The notes under the pieces: generated by a model
What the model saw: only the letters and a program-made list of their open reading frames with translations
What the model was told of the DNA's origin: nothing
Database searches by the model: none
Translations under genes and position numbers: made by a program
Shown: positions 54,001-60,438 of the stretch, in pieces
Numbering within the stretch: the stretch's first letter is position 1
How the letters are laid out: every line of letters begins with the position of its first letter
DNA from: Verrucomicrobiaceae bacterium UBA1938
GTDB lineage: Bacteria > Verrucomicrobiota > Verrucomicrobiia > Verrucomicrobiales > Verrucomicrobiaceae
Reading direction: 5' to 3'
Assembly: GCA_002336895.1 (NCBI GenBank)
Contig: DDFC01000028.1
Location: forward strand, 1 to 60,968
DNA: 60,968 nt

Positions 54001-56782
54001 CCCCTTTGGTCACCAGAGGCAGAGCCAGGCCGTAAGAATTCCGTTCATCAATCACTAGGCCCGAGGTGTTGAGCACCGCCGATGTCCCCACCCGCACCAG
54101 ACCACGCGAGGGATCAAAAGCGGGCTCCAAACTTTGAGTGCTGTCAAGCGGGATGTCATAAGCCTTGATAGTGATGCTGCCACCATTGGCCAGAATGCTT
54201 CCTTCAAGGTCAACGTTGGCCCCGATCAGGCTTAGCGTCCCAAGGGGAGAAAAAGCCAGGGTGCTCGTGGCTGGAAGAATGATATTGCCCGAGGGATTTG
54301 AAACGCTCAAATTTCCGAAGCCATACACAGAAACAAGGTCGGGGGACAGGTTCACTCCAGCGATGCGGTCAGCTCCCAAAAGCGTCAATGGCGCTCCAGA
54401 AGCACTGACTGAAAACGCGCCTACTGTTGACTGCGTGCCTCCAGGTTGCAGGTACACTGTGACATCTGTAGGGTAAATTAATGCGTAGGGCGAGGCTGCA
54501 TCCTCAGACTGAATGCTCACAGATAGAGTGGAGGCTGTGGGAGGCGTGGTGCGCTGCTGCAGTCCGCCGGAAACCGTGTAGCCCAGCATGCTGCCATCCA
54601 GTGCCAGCGCAGATGCAGCGATGCTGATAGAGCCGCCGTTTCCACCCTGGGCATATCCTGGCGAAAAGGTATTGCTGAGACCAAACAGCGTTGTCGAAGT
54701 GGAAGAGGAACCAAAGGCGCTCTGAGTCGTGGTCGTCTGTCCGGTATAAATAGCGCTGTAAACGAGGTTGGGGGTGGCGTCCGCAATGTTGATGATTTGC
54801 CCGTTGTAGATGAGGTTCGTCGTCTGCACCTGGGCACCCTGGTAGTTGATCCAGCCGCCGGATACATCCAGCTTGGCCGTAGGTTGCACCACCACCGCGC
54901 TTCCCGCATTTAGAGAAATGGTGCCGCCCGCCGTGGTCAGCTCACCCACGGTGCGCTGAATAACTCCCACATAGCCGGAGAGATCTGCCAGCGGCGTACC
55001 ATACCAGACCCTGCCATCGTAGGTGCCGGTGTTGCGCAGATCGACGGTCACCGTCTGGTTGTTAAGCACACCAGCACGTTGCAGCGGAGAGTTTGCCAGT
55101 TCGTTGCTTCTCAGCTGCACTGTCAGAATAAATTCATTGATCGAAGCCGCGACATCTGTCGAGCCCGCCACATTGATCAACGCGCCCGAATCTACATAAA
55201 TCTGCCCGCCTGCATTGGTAAACGTGGAAACTGCGGGGGGGGAGGAAGGCTCCAGATAGTCCCAGATTCCGGCGCTAACCGCCACCTTCGCATTAGGGGC
55301 CAGCACAGTGGAATTCGCACCAAAGTAGATGGACTGACCAGTGACATTAACTTGTGAAACGAGGGCCAGCTGAGTTCCAACGACGGTGGTTGTAGAAGCC
55401 CATTCTGGGAGAATTTGTGTAACCGAGCCCGCTCCCACACTCACCACTCCGCTAGCGCGGTAAAGGAAGGGCGGAGAGTCCGGGTACAGGGTAGTGTCAT
55501 AAGCCACATTGCTCAGAGCATCATAGGAGGCATTGAGATCAATGCGCCCGTTGAGTGCCACGGAGGTGGTGCTGGTGATGACACCGTTCTGGTTCACCTC
55601 CTTGCCTGTCATGGTCACATTGCCACGCGGTGCATCAATGATGCCGGTGTTTGTCACTGTGCCGCCATAGCTGCCCACGCTGCCCACGTACACATCCAGG
55701 CCGCGGAGGCTGGGGTCGCTGCTGCTGTGTGCGGTAAGGCCCACTTGCAGACCGCCTGCGATGATGGCCTGGCCATCCGGCGTGGAGATGCTGCCGTTGT
55801 TGGTGACGTTGGGAGCGATGAGGGCGATGCGGCCACCGGAGCCGGAGACCGAAGGGCTGGTGAGATGCGCGCCCGCCTGCACGACAATGTCACCGTTGTT
55901 GCCGCTGGGCGTGAGCACCGGCGGAGGCGTGGTGGCCGGAGTGCCGTTGGCCCCTGCGGCCTGTGGCAGCGCGGAAAAGAGAAACTGCACATCCGTCTGA
56001 TTGAGCAGTCCGCTTTCCACGAGGTTGTCGTTGATCGGCAGCGTGGAGGCCACCAGCGTGTTCACATTCACCTGGCTGGAACCGCCGAAGATGATGCCGT
56101 TTTGATTGATCACATACACCTGCCCCTGCGCGGTGATGGAGCCGAGGATCTGCGAGGGATTGCCAGTCGGATCCGTGACACGGTTAAACGCGATCCACTG
56201 CCCCACGCTGCTGCCGCCTGCGCTCTGGTCAAAGTTCAGCGTGGTGTGCTTGCCCACATTGAAGCTGGACCAGTCGATGAAGGCCTGCTGCTGGTTTTGC
56301 ACGATGTTCACCGTGGTGTCTCCGCCACTGGTGCTCTGTGTGGGCGCGCTGGCACCAGTGGGCGTACCACTGAGCACCAAGCCGCCTGCTGTCAGGCCAT
56401 CCGGCACATCCGGCAGTGTACCCGCTGCGTTCGGGTTGGGGCCGAGATTGTTTGTCGGCACGGTCAGTGCCAGTGAATGCGCGGCATTCTGCATAGCCTG
56501 TACGGCCTGGATGGCGGTGTCTGTGCGCGTGATGGCGTCCGCCGCATTTTCACGTGCGGCGGCGGTGCTGTCGGCACTGCTGCCGGAGCCTGTGCCGCTG
56601 CTGCTTGTCTGAGTGGCGGGGGTTCCAGAAGTGGCTCCAACGCCATGGCGAAGAATATCAACGGCGAAAGCCACCGGGATAGGTCCCGGCAGCAAAGTAA
56701 AGGCGGCGATCAAGGCGGTGGCGCGGTGCAGGAGGGAAATCTCCCCCGGCGCACGACGGCGGCGTGATGAGGACAAGGGCAT
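45059..56782 (-). CDS. Giant filamentous-haemagglutinin-like exoprotein
   Basis: A 3907-residue protein, probably a surface-displayed or released beta-helix. An Arg-rich N-region and signal sequence end near AVAFA (about residue 40). A TPS/FHA N-terminal domain follows (about 105-290), with FIDWSSFNVGKHTTLNFDQS and the NPNG-like NQNGIIFGG. More than 2500 residues of short Gly/Ser/Thr/Asn-rich beta repeats come next. Around 2940-3130 lies a DUF3739-like region (WWVDFNNFFENFGALGGGNI). A helical insert (YALALFYLVLRDAGRDHNN) and an eight-Gln stretch lie near the C-terminus. I found no cysteine. Start ATG 56782. The gene follows a PpiC isomerase by 15 bp. No TpsB partner is seen. Confidence 0.93.
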   Translation of the reverse strand: MPLSSSRRRRAPGEISLLHRATALIAAFTLLPGPIPVAFAVDILRHGVGATSGTPATQTSSSGTGSGSSADSTAAARENAADAITRTDTAIQAVQAMQNAAHSLALTVPTNNLGPNPNAAGTLPDVPDGLTAGGLVLSGTPTGASAPTQSTSGGDTTVNIVQNQQQAFIDWSSFNVGKHTTLNFDQSAGGSSVGQWIAFNRVTDPTGNPSQILGSITAQGQVYVINQNGIIFGGSSQVNVNTLVASTLPINDNLVESGLLNQTDVQFLFSALPQAAGANGTPATTPPPVLTPSGNNGDIVVQAGAHLTSPSVSGSGGRIALIAPNVTNNGSISTPDGQAIIAGGLQVGLTAHSSSDPSLRGLDVYVGSVGSYGGTVTNTGIIDAPRGNVTMTGKEVNQNGVITSTTSVALNGRIDLNASYDALSNVAYDTTLYPDSPPFLYRASGVVSVGAGSVTQILPEWASTTTVVGTQLALVSQVNVTGQSIYFGANSTVLAPNAKVAVSAGIWDYLEPSSPPAVSTFTNAGGQIYVDSGALINVAGSTDVAASINEFILTVQLRSNELANSPLQRAGVLNNQTVTVDLRNTGTYDGRVWYGTPLADLSGYVGVIQRTVGELTTAGGTISLNAGSAVVVQPTAKLDVSGGWINYQGAQVQTTNLIYNGQIINIADATPNLVYSAIYTGQTTTTQSAFGSSSTSTTLFGLSNTFSPGYAQGGNGGSISIAASALALDGSMLGYTVSGGLQQRTTPPTASTLSVSIQSEDAASPYALIYPTDVTVYLQPGGTQSTVGAFSVSASGAPLTLLGADRIAGVNLSPDLVSVYGFGNLSVSNPSGNIILPATSTLAFSPLGTLSLIGANVDLEGSILANGGSITIKAYDIPLDSTQSLEPAFDPSRGLVRVGTSAVLNTSGLVIDERNSYGLALPLVTKGGSISISGSTLDLMTGSVLDVSGGARVTGMAQVTYGDGGTLTLNSGQDLTYAGSLGGGLTLNSELRGFSGATGGFLNLKAPVFQVGGTTTDSATVLLAPSFFSQGGFNSFSLTGLGEQTAVVDVAKPAVVIAAGTVLAPVVQNWLAQISASQVTLNAQTFALGVRKAVNLDFEAPGVLDQFQNQWTVRGAIIAEAGSVVQTDPLGSVKFNGQTVAVFGSVIAPGGTITVSGANQYPTYTNSVPANGLVTVDLAPGSRLSTAGQTVVVTDGYGIRKGSVLAGGTITVSGNIVAESGAVLDASGTSGVLDLTPLEAGQSVDNNLTGSTVSGLISVATRIDSNGGTISLKGGEMLFVDATLNARAGGVTAEGGSLLVSSGRFYGLSQQAYPNDLSLLVTQNTLSIPSAIYTAGDSAVGKAVKTSGGAIVTQQGYFHADTFLNGGFDSLTLSGTVRFSGPVTLTAGSSLTLGTSGAFYADSTVHLNAPYVDLGMAFRTPMQQSEQSSMQPLKLSNGQSYYLPPTYGPGTLNVSASLIDIGHLSLQNIGSANFTALNGDIRGNGILDVAGNVTMTAGQVYTPTAVSFTISAYDYVSGGVSQAGSVTFAASGVRSLPYSAGGTINVYASIINQGGNLVAPAGVINLGWDGTGTSPTDMLSGAGIVAGVSMPVTTTLNLLTGGRTSVSEIDPITGQGISIPYGFSSNGTTWIDPHGVDITGGGLPTKTVSTSARNIVVQSGAVIDLRGGGDLYAYRWVSGTGGTLDILASQGSFAVLPGYSSDYAPYAAYNGVNDSLNLALGQSGYTNTSIKVGDQVYLAGGGGLAAGVYTLLPARYALLQGAFLVTPKSGTAQGLVLQPDGSSLVSGYLFNGLNAAVQPQTLYSSFEVASSTVVNSRAQYDGYNASTFLSARATALNLNIPLLPQDGGNLLLEAVLSMNFSGQVLGAAGSGGRGASIDISSPSDILIGAPGESAAPGVLLLDATQISSFGTESLLIGGQRSTTTAGTQVTVRTGKITVANNSASSIALPEIILAASNAITVNSGASIVQTGTMHSSASTLLFGSSATSGSGNGVLLRVSSDTAAQILRSGVSSGTAPALSIGAGALISGKSITLDSSSVISLDPAALLNAQTLNIDSARISVQLDNPGSLQASPGLIIAGAVLQSLQQVQSLSLLSYSSIDIYGTGQLGTTQMASLALHAGEIRGFNNSGSGANSVLLTAQNLQLDNQSSSAAPGAVASATGSLVLNALNILTVGSGTLMVDQFSGVSVTAGNGIVAQGTGSLSVNGSFAAATPVITAASFASQSIISTGAMTLTASAATGALAGGGLGAALTLTGASITAGTDIELPSGTLSLGAAAGNATVTGTLNVSGTAQTFYDQVKYTDSGSISLSSATGNVNLSAGSLINISASASGGNAGTLTVSTPAGTLNLGGVLSGSASKGQAGSFVLTSGSLSTLRDLSAALDNAGIDFSRSIRVLSGDVTVDGTVTSHVFNLSADQGSITVTGSINASGDTGGSIQLSAYGSIVLSAALSKLTSAAAGGNTISLNDTTGVTLGQAVNGLNIPAGTYVTAISGNQVTLSQTVSASVPVSTSLTFGARLTAAGSNFDSAGKGGNIALMAGSERNGVINTSATLNLQTGTQIDLSVAANIAGSSLNLAANVATNVPANLGGYDTITSTQAGTITLTNGQTLALAANTATSVVGAKSVTLSANGKVTFAGSAAWGLYTGTLQLRAPQNTSANDLLMSPVNATITGASVITAEGYKIFTPSSGVLNAAYFTSNIKTNATTFANNTASIISRLLANNSALASSFFVLPGAEIINLTGDLTLGTTNSRASVGDFDLSAARYGPNLVPGVLTMRAAGNLVLYGSISDGFTSSLYTAPLQALNTSLPTNLQSWSYRLTAGSDFTAADYHQVLPTSSLASGKGSLLLGRPNNASISTSGLNATTSALIGSATSTAYKFQAIRTGTGSIDISTGRDLQFINQFSTIYTVGAQVINATLGGTFDVPQPNMQDTFVDALGANLENPLLAQFTMAGGNLNINARGDIIQLAVNSTTGAAVNDSKRSMPTNWIFRRGAVDPLTGLFLSSAFAGNGNSDVASTSWWVDFNNFFENFGALGGGNITLIAGHDVSNINAAIPTNARMVGKDSSGHAIAPNTDNMVELGGGSLLVQTGRNINAGVYYVERGSGNLNAQGAVVTNSTRSPSLGIISSLSSPSALDSSTWLPTTLFEGDSTFTVKAVGDVLLGPVANPFLLPQGFSNSVWYKTYFSTYGDSSSVSVSSLAGNVTLRESLMLPVSNSVAKPMPILQAWYQTQLMISSIGGGGGGPTASYYQPWLKLAETLVQPFTTASTLMPGTLLVTAFTGNLNVVGTINLSPSADGTLEVLVNGAVNGLNINGTASFGGVTTYAWTAGWINLSDADPESLPGITSPFAFQTLFTAPNSQAATSTPNDFLSTKLDKYFAETGSTSGTAAVLQTKQALHAPGLLHANDYTPVRIYARTGSISGFTFFSSKSAQIISGQDISDISLYVQNVRASDLSIVASARDIIPYNANTPTRVLALSSGNVLSLGQLPQAGDIQINGPGALEVLSGRNLDLGVGSNNADGTGAGITSIGNGRNPYLPFAGADIVAAAGLGSAAVGISNASGLNFTNFINTFGTSPAGTRYLTELAEALGVPSINLNSPFLTADQKSRYALALFYLVLRDAGRDHNNPDSPNYKTYDAGFLAISALFPATAYTGTINTQSRDIRTKSGGDISLLVPGGGLQLSPTAIGTQLAPPGIITETGGSINIFANKSVDIGISRIFTLKGGDITIWSSTGDIAAGSSAKTVQSAPPTRVIIDPQSASVSTDLAGLATGGGIGALATIANIKPANIDLIAPVGAVDAGDAGIRATGNLNIAATVVLNSSNIQVAGSTSGAPSAPSVAAPNISGLSSAASSTAATSNVAAQQQQQQQQTGTQQEDTPSIITVEVLGYGGGSGDDDEKKRNQPGE
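45170..45193 (-). repeat. CAG/CAA tract encoding eight glutamines
   Basis: Eight Gln codons (CAG/CAA mix) lie near the 3' end of the exoprotein gene, followed by a short acidic and basic tail. The tract could vary in length by slippage; a change by a non-multiple of three would cut only the last ~40 residues. Confidence 0.7.
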
Positions 56783-56797
56783 GAAAAAAATGGCGTA

Positions 56798-57712
56798 TCA
56801 GGGTTTGGTGGCTGCGCCTGCAGGCGCAGCCGCGGGCAGCAGCTTAGACAGCGTGAGCTCGTTGATAACGAGGGGGTCTTTTTGCAACAATTCCGTCAGA
56901 TAAGACTGTGTTAGCACCCGGCTGCGCTCTGCACGCAACTGGCGCGTGAGTTCCTCCTTGATCTGCTCCAGCGGAGGGGTGAAGGGCTGGCGCGCATCCA
57001 GCACCTTGATGAAATGCCAGCCGTCATCCAGACGGAGCGCTTCGGACGGCACATTGAATTTCAGCTCCGGCAGTTTGGCAAAAATCTCAGGCTGGATCTG
57101 TTTTTCCGTGAGCCAGCCGATCTCTCCGCCACGCGCGGCGCTCTCGCGCTCCTCGCTGTGATCTCGGGCGACCTCGGCAAAATCAGCGCCCGGTGCACGC
57201 ACCAGTTCGCGCACCTTGTCCAGTCGCTCGCGTGCCTTGCGGGCCTTCTCCTTATCCTGGCCGCGAGGATCAGCGATGTAGATCTGCGCCAGGCGGAAGG
57301 ACTGCGGCACCTGGAGCGCGGCGCGGCGTGCCTCATATTCGGCACGCAGTTCGTCATCCGTAGGATAGCTCTCCGGCGGGCGCGCCACATGCTTCAGGTA
57401 GGAGTCCGCGATGGCTGCATCGGCAGCATGTTGTGCACGTGCGGCCACCTCCGGCTGTTCATTCCATTTTTTGGCCAGAGCCTCCTGCAGCACCGCGCGT
57501 TGAATGATGAGGGAACGCACCAGCTTGTTGAGCCCTGCTGCATCGTGACTCAGTGCGACTAGCTCCTGGTCACTAAGACCGGAGAGCGCCGGGCGGATCT
57601 GATCCACCGTGACATCCACACCACCAACACGCCCCAGCACCTCACCTTCCTGCGCGGAAAGCGAGGCACTCAGGAGCAGCAGCAGAGCTGGGACTGTAGC
57701 ACGTTTCGTCAT
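56798..57712 (-). CDS. PpiC/SurA-type periplasmic peptidyl-prolyl isomerase
   Basis: A 304-residue secreted protein with a signal peptide (MTKRATVPALLLLLSASLSA), a helical SurA-like N-terminal part and a parvulin rotamase domain at about 135-235 (FRLAQIYIADPRG, DFAEVARDHSEERESAARGG, IGWLTEKQIQPEIFAKLPEL, GWHFIKVLDARQPF). It should catalyse proline isomerisation or chaperone clients in the periplasm. Its ATG overlaps the coiled-coil gene's stop (ATGA), and the giant exoprotein gene starts 15 bp downstream, so the exoprotein or porin is the likely client. Confidence 0.92.
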   Translation of the reverse strand: MTKRATVPALLLLLSASLSAQEGEVLGRVGGVDVTVDQIRPALSGLSDQELVALSHDAAGLNKLVRSLIIQRAVLQEALAKKWNEQPEVAARAQHAADAAIADSYLKHVARPPESYPTDDELRAEYEARRAALQVPQSFRLAQIYIADPRGQDKEKARKARERLDKVRELVRAPGADFAEVARDHSEERESAARGGEIGWLTEKQIQPEIFAKLPELKFNVPSEALRLDDGWHFIKVLDARQPFTPPLEQIKEELTRQLRAERSRVLTQSYLTELLQKDPLVINELTLSKLLPAAAPAGAATKP

Positions 57713-58416
57713 GGCTTGGCTTTGTCCTTCGCTGCAGGAGCGGCTGCGGTTGCAGCGGTTCTTCTGGCGTCCTCAGGCTTGATCTTGTTGTCGGTGAGCT
57801 TGTCCTGGTACTCCTGCACGAGATTCTCGATCTTCACGCGCGTGAGGCGGGTGAAGGGCTCGCGCGCGGTCAGGGCATCTCCCAGGCTGAAGTGTTCGTA
57901 GCGGTCGAGAATCTCGCTTCCAGCCTTGTAGAGCTCATCGTTCTTGCGGCGGTAGTCGGCCACTCGGCGGTCCTGCAGCACCAGCTTGTCGGCCAGCTTG
58001 GCACGCTCCGCCTCCTTGGCACGGGCGGTGTCCTCCAGCTTCTGGTAGCCGGCCTTCCACTTGGCCAGGGATTCATTGAGGCGCAGTATCTCGGCAGATT
58101 GCTCCTCATTTTTCTCCTTGAGGTCGGTGATGGTTTTCTCGGCAGTGGTGCGCTCGGTGGCGTTCAGCTTGGTCAGCGCCTCCAGCTTTTTCGTCAGCTC
58201 GGCGTTTTTCTCCTCCAGCGTGGTCTTCTCCGCCTGGAGTGCGGCGCGGTCCGCCTCAGTCTTCTGCTGCTGGATCATCACGTTGCGGAGCTGCTCGCGC
58301 ATGCGTTTCAGCACCGCCATGGCGGGGTCCGCCTCCTCGGCGGCATGAGTGGTGGCAGCACAGGCGGTGGCGAGCAGTGCGCAGGTGAGGATGGTCTTGG
58401 GGGTGGGAATGTTCAT
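57709..58416 (-). CDS. Periplasmic coiled-coil protein
   Basis: A 235-residue protein with a signal peptide (MNIPTPKTILTCALLATACA, cleavage near THAAEE) and a long continuous heptad region from about residue 30 to 170, rich in Lys, Glu, Ala and Leu (TTLEEKNAELTKKLEALTKL). The tail is Ala/Lys-rich. No named family is recognised; it recalls periplasmic coiled-coil adaptors such as YbgF or OmpH-like proteins. It lies between the porin (2 bp) and the isomerase (overlap), so it is part of the same unit. Confidence 0.82.
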   Translation of the reverse strand: MNIPTPKTILTCALLATACAATTHAAEEADPAMAVLKRMREQLRNVMIQQQKTEADRAALQAEKTTLEEKNAELTKKLEALTKLNATERTTAEKTITDLKEKNEEQSAEILRLNESLAKWKAGYQKLEDTARAKEAERAKLADKLVLQDRRVADYRRKNDELYKAGSEILDRYEHFSLGDALTAREPFTRLTRVKIENLVQEYQDKLTDNKIKPEDARRTAATAAAPAAKDKAKP

Positions 58417-58418
58417 GA

Positions 58419-60410
58419 TTAGAAGCGGACGGAGAGGTCAAACATGAAGACGTCGGTCTTGAAGGTGGGGCCTGTTGCCTGGTTGGCGCTCATCCAGCTG
58501 ACGCCCAGGCGTGCAGATTTGGAAATGGCCATGGCGGCCGCGAGGGTGTAGCCCTGCATGTTGGTGCCACCGCCGCCAAAGTTGGAGTCATTGAAGGCAT
58601 CAATGACGGAGTCTGATCCGATGTAGCGGTAGCTCATCGTGGTAAACCAGTCTCCGCGCTCCTGCAGCGCAGGACGTCCGGCGCGCACGCCGAGGAACCA
58701 CGCGGTGCCCGTGCCTGTGAAGTTGCTGCCGACACCGCCGCCGTTGTCGCGATTGTTTACGGCTATCGCATTGATCGCGGACTTGTTGAAGGCCAGGTTG
58801 TCCACATACTCTCCCAGAAGCGAAACCTGCAGCGACTGGTAGTAGTTGAAGTCCACACGGCCGGTCAGGGCCAGGTTGCGGAAAGAGGAGGCCAGACCGT
58901 AGTATTGATATTGGTCGATGGCGCCCATGTTGTTGGAAGCATCAGCCGTGATGTTGCGCAGCTTCATGTAGGTGTTGCCCTTTTGTGCGAAGGTGGGACG
59001 GCGGTTGTCCGTGCTGCCCACCACGCTGGCATTCGGGGTGTCCATCGGTGTGGAGAGCTTTCCAGACACGTTCTGGAAGTAGTAGTAGGCGGCCCCAAAC
59101 TTGGCCTCGATGTGCTTGGTGGGTTTGAACTCCACCCCCACCTGCGCCGCATACAGATATTTGTCCGTGCTGCTCTGCTTGGTGGTGGAGTTGTTGGGGA
59201 AGTTCAGGTCTGTGTTGAAGATCGGGAACGCGCCGCCGGTAGCGTAAAAGGTGGTGCCGCCCTCGGTGGGCTGGTAGCGCGCCTTCATGGCCACTCCATC
59301 AAAGCCCACGTCTTCGTCCCACATCAGCTCGCTGCTGGTGGCAAAGGGATTGTCAAAGCGGCCAAAGAGGAAGGTCATGTTGTTGTTCGGATCCTCGCTT
59401 GTCTGGTATTTGATGAACCCACGATCCAGCCACAGGGAATAGAGGCTGAAGTTGCCCCCGGTGCCGATGTTGGAGCCCAGGCCACCCACGGCGCCCACCG
59501 CCTGATTGGTGGAGACCGGTGTGTTGGTCTGGCCGGTGGCAATGCGGAAGCCTGCGGAGAAGCCATCCTCCATCTGGATGTCGAACCCGATGCGCGCCCG
59601 CATCAGGTAGCGGTTGCGGTTCTGGTCCACGTTCAGATAGGGCGGCGGGACAGGATTGTTGTTTCCGTAGTTGTAAGGCAGGCCGGCATTGATCGCGGCA
59701 AAGTTCGGGAACACGCCGGTCACATCATTGCCAGTGGGGAAGTAGTAGCCCTGATACTGGGTGCGAATGTCTCCAAAAAGCTTGAAGCGCTGGGTCCACT
59801 CTGGGATCTCGTTGGGGGCGGCCCATTTTTCGCGTCTGGCCTGGGAGAGCACCTCATCACGAAGCTGGTCGCGGATCTGGTCCTTCACTGTCTCCGGCAC
59901 ATAGGTCACGCGGTATTCATCCTCGGCCACAGGCGGTGCTGCGGCGGCCTGCTGCTGCACGGCGGCCTGCACCTCCCCAAGCGTCTGTGCCTGGCTGCGG
60001 GCCATCTGCGCATCCTGCTCCGCCAGACGGATGAGGTCTGTGGCATCCTGCTGTGTCAGTGCACCGCGCTGCACCAGGCGGTTGATCAGATTGATGGTGA
60101 CGTTTTCAGAAAGAGAGGCCGGCGGGCGCGGGCTGGCGGTGCCAGCGGCTGGCAGCAGATCCGTGGCGGCAGGGGCGGATGGCGCGGCAGCCGGGGCTGC
60201 GGGTGCTGGCGCAGGGGCCGGACCAGCCGCAGCGGCAGCGGCGTTTTTCACCCCAGGCGTGGCCGTGGTGGCCTCTGCCAGAAGCGGCAGGGGCAGAGCA
60301 GGCTCACGGCTGGCGGCAGGCTCGGCACGCAGCAGGCCGCAGGTGCCGAGTGACATGGCAGCGAGGATGTGCCGGAGCTTCCGGCAGGATGGTGCAGGGG
60401 CACGCAGCAT
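58419..60410 (-). CDS. Outer membrane porin (Porin_5-like) with helical N-terminal region
   Basis: A 663-residue outer-membrane beta-barrel protein. It starts MLRAPAPSCRKLRHILAAMS with a signal peptide (cleavage near LLRAEPA). A Pro/Ala linker and a helical, Gln-rich segment follow (NLINRLVQRGALTQQDATDL), and the barrel begins near RFKLFGDIRTQYQGYYF. Barrel strands such as RARIGFDIQMEDGFSAGFRI, LFGRFDNPF, YLYAAQVGVEF and the C-terminal FMFDLSVRF, ending in Phe, fit a porin. No POTRA domain is recognisable. The longer frame overlaps tonB and is not used. It may be the pore for a TonB-linked function or for the exoprotein. Confidence 0.88.
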   Translation of the reverse strand: MLRAPAPSCRKLRHILAAMSLGTCGLLRAEPAASREPALPLPLLAEATTATPGVKNAAAAAAGPAPAPAPAAPAAAPSAPAATDLLPAAGTASPRPPASLSENVTINLINRLVQRGALTQQDATDLIRLAEQDAQMARSQAQTLGEVQAAVQQQAAAAPPVAEDEYRVTYVPETVKDQIRDQLRDEVLSQARREKWAAPNEIPEWTQRFKLFGDIRTQYQGYYFPTGNDVTGVFPNFAAINAGLPYNYGNNNPVPPPYLNVDQNRNRYLMRARIGFDIQMEDGFSAGFRIATGQTNTPVSTNQAVGAVGGLGSNIGTGGNFSLYSLWLDRGFIKYQTSEDPNNNMTFLFGRFDNPFATSSELMWDEDVGFDGVAMKARYQPTEGGTTFYATGGAFPIFNTDLNFPNNSTTKQSSTDKYLYAAQVGVEFKPTKHIEAKFGAAYYYFQNVSGKLSTPMDTPNASVVGSTDNRRPTFAQKGNTYMKLRNITADASNNMGAIDQYQYYGLASSFRNLALTGRVDFNYYQSLQVSLLGEYVDNLAFNKSAINAIAVNNRDNGGGVGSNFTGTGTAWFLGVRAGRPALQERGDWFTTMSYRYIGSDSVIDAFNDSNFGGGGTNMQGYTLAAAMAISKSARLGVSWMSANQATGPTFKTDVFMFDLSVRF

Positions 60411-60438
60411 AAGGTAGGAGAGAGGGAACAAGCAGGGA

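Noticed and set aside
55415..56476. 353-codon plus-strand frame opposite the exoprotein's FHA domain
   Set aside because: Antisense to a well-supported domain, with His/Arg/Ala-rich composition typical of a shadow.
58905..60353. 482-codon open frame on the plus strand opposite the porin
   Set aside because: Antisense shadow; the minus-strand porin has signal peptide, barrel strands and terminal Phe, and the plus frame has none of these.
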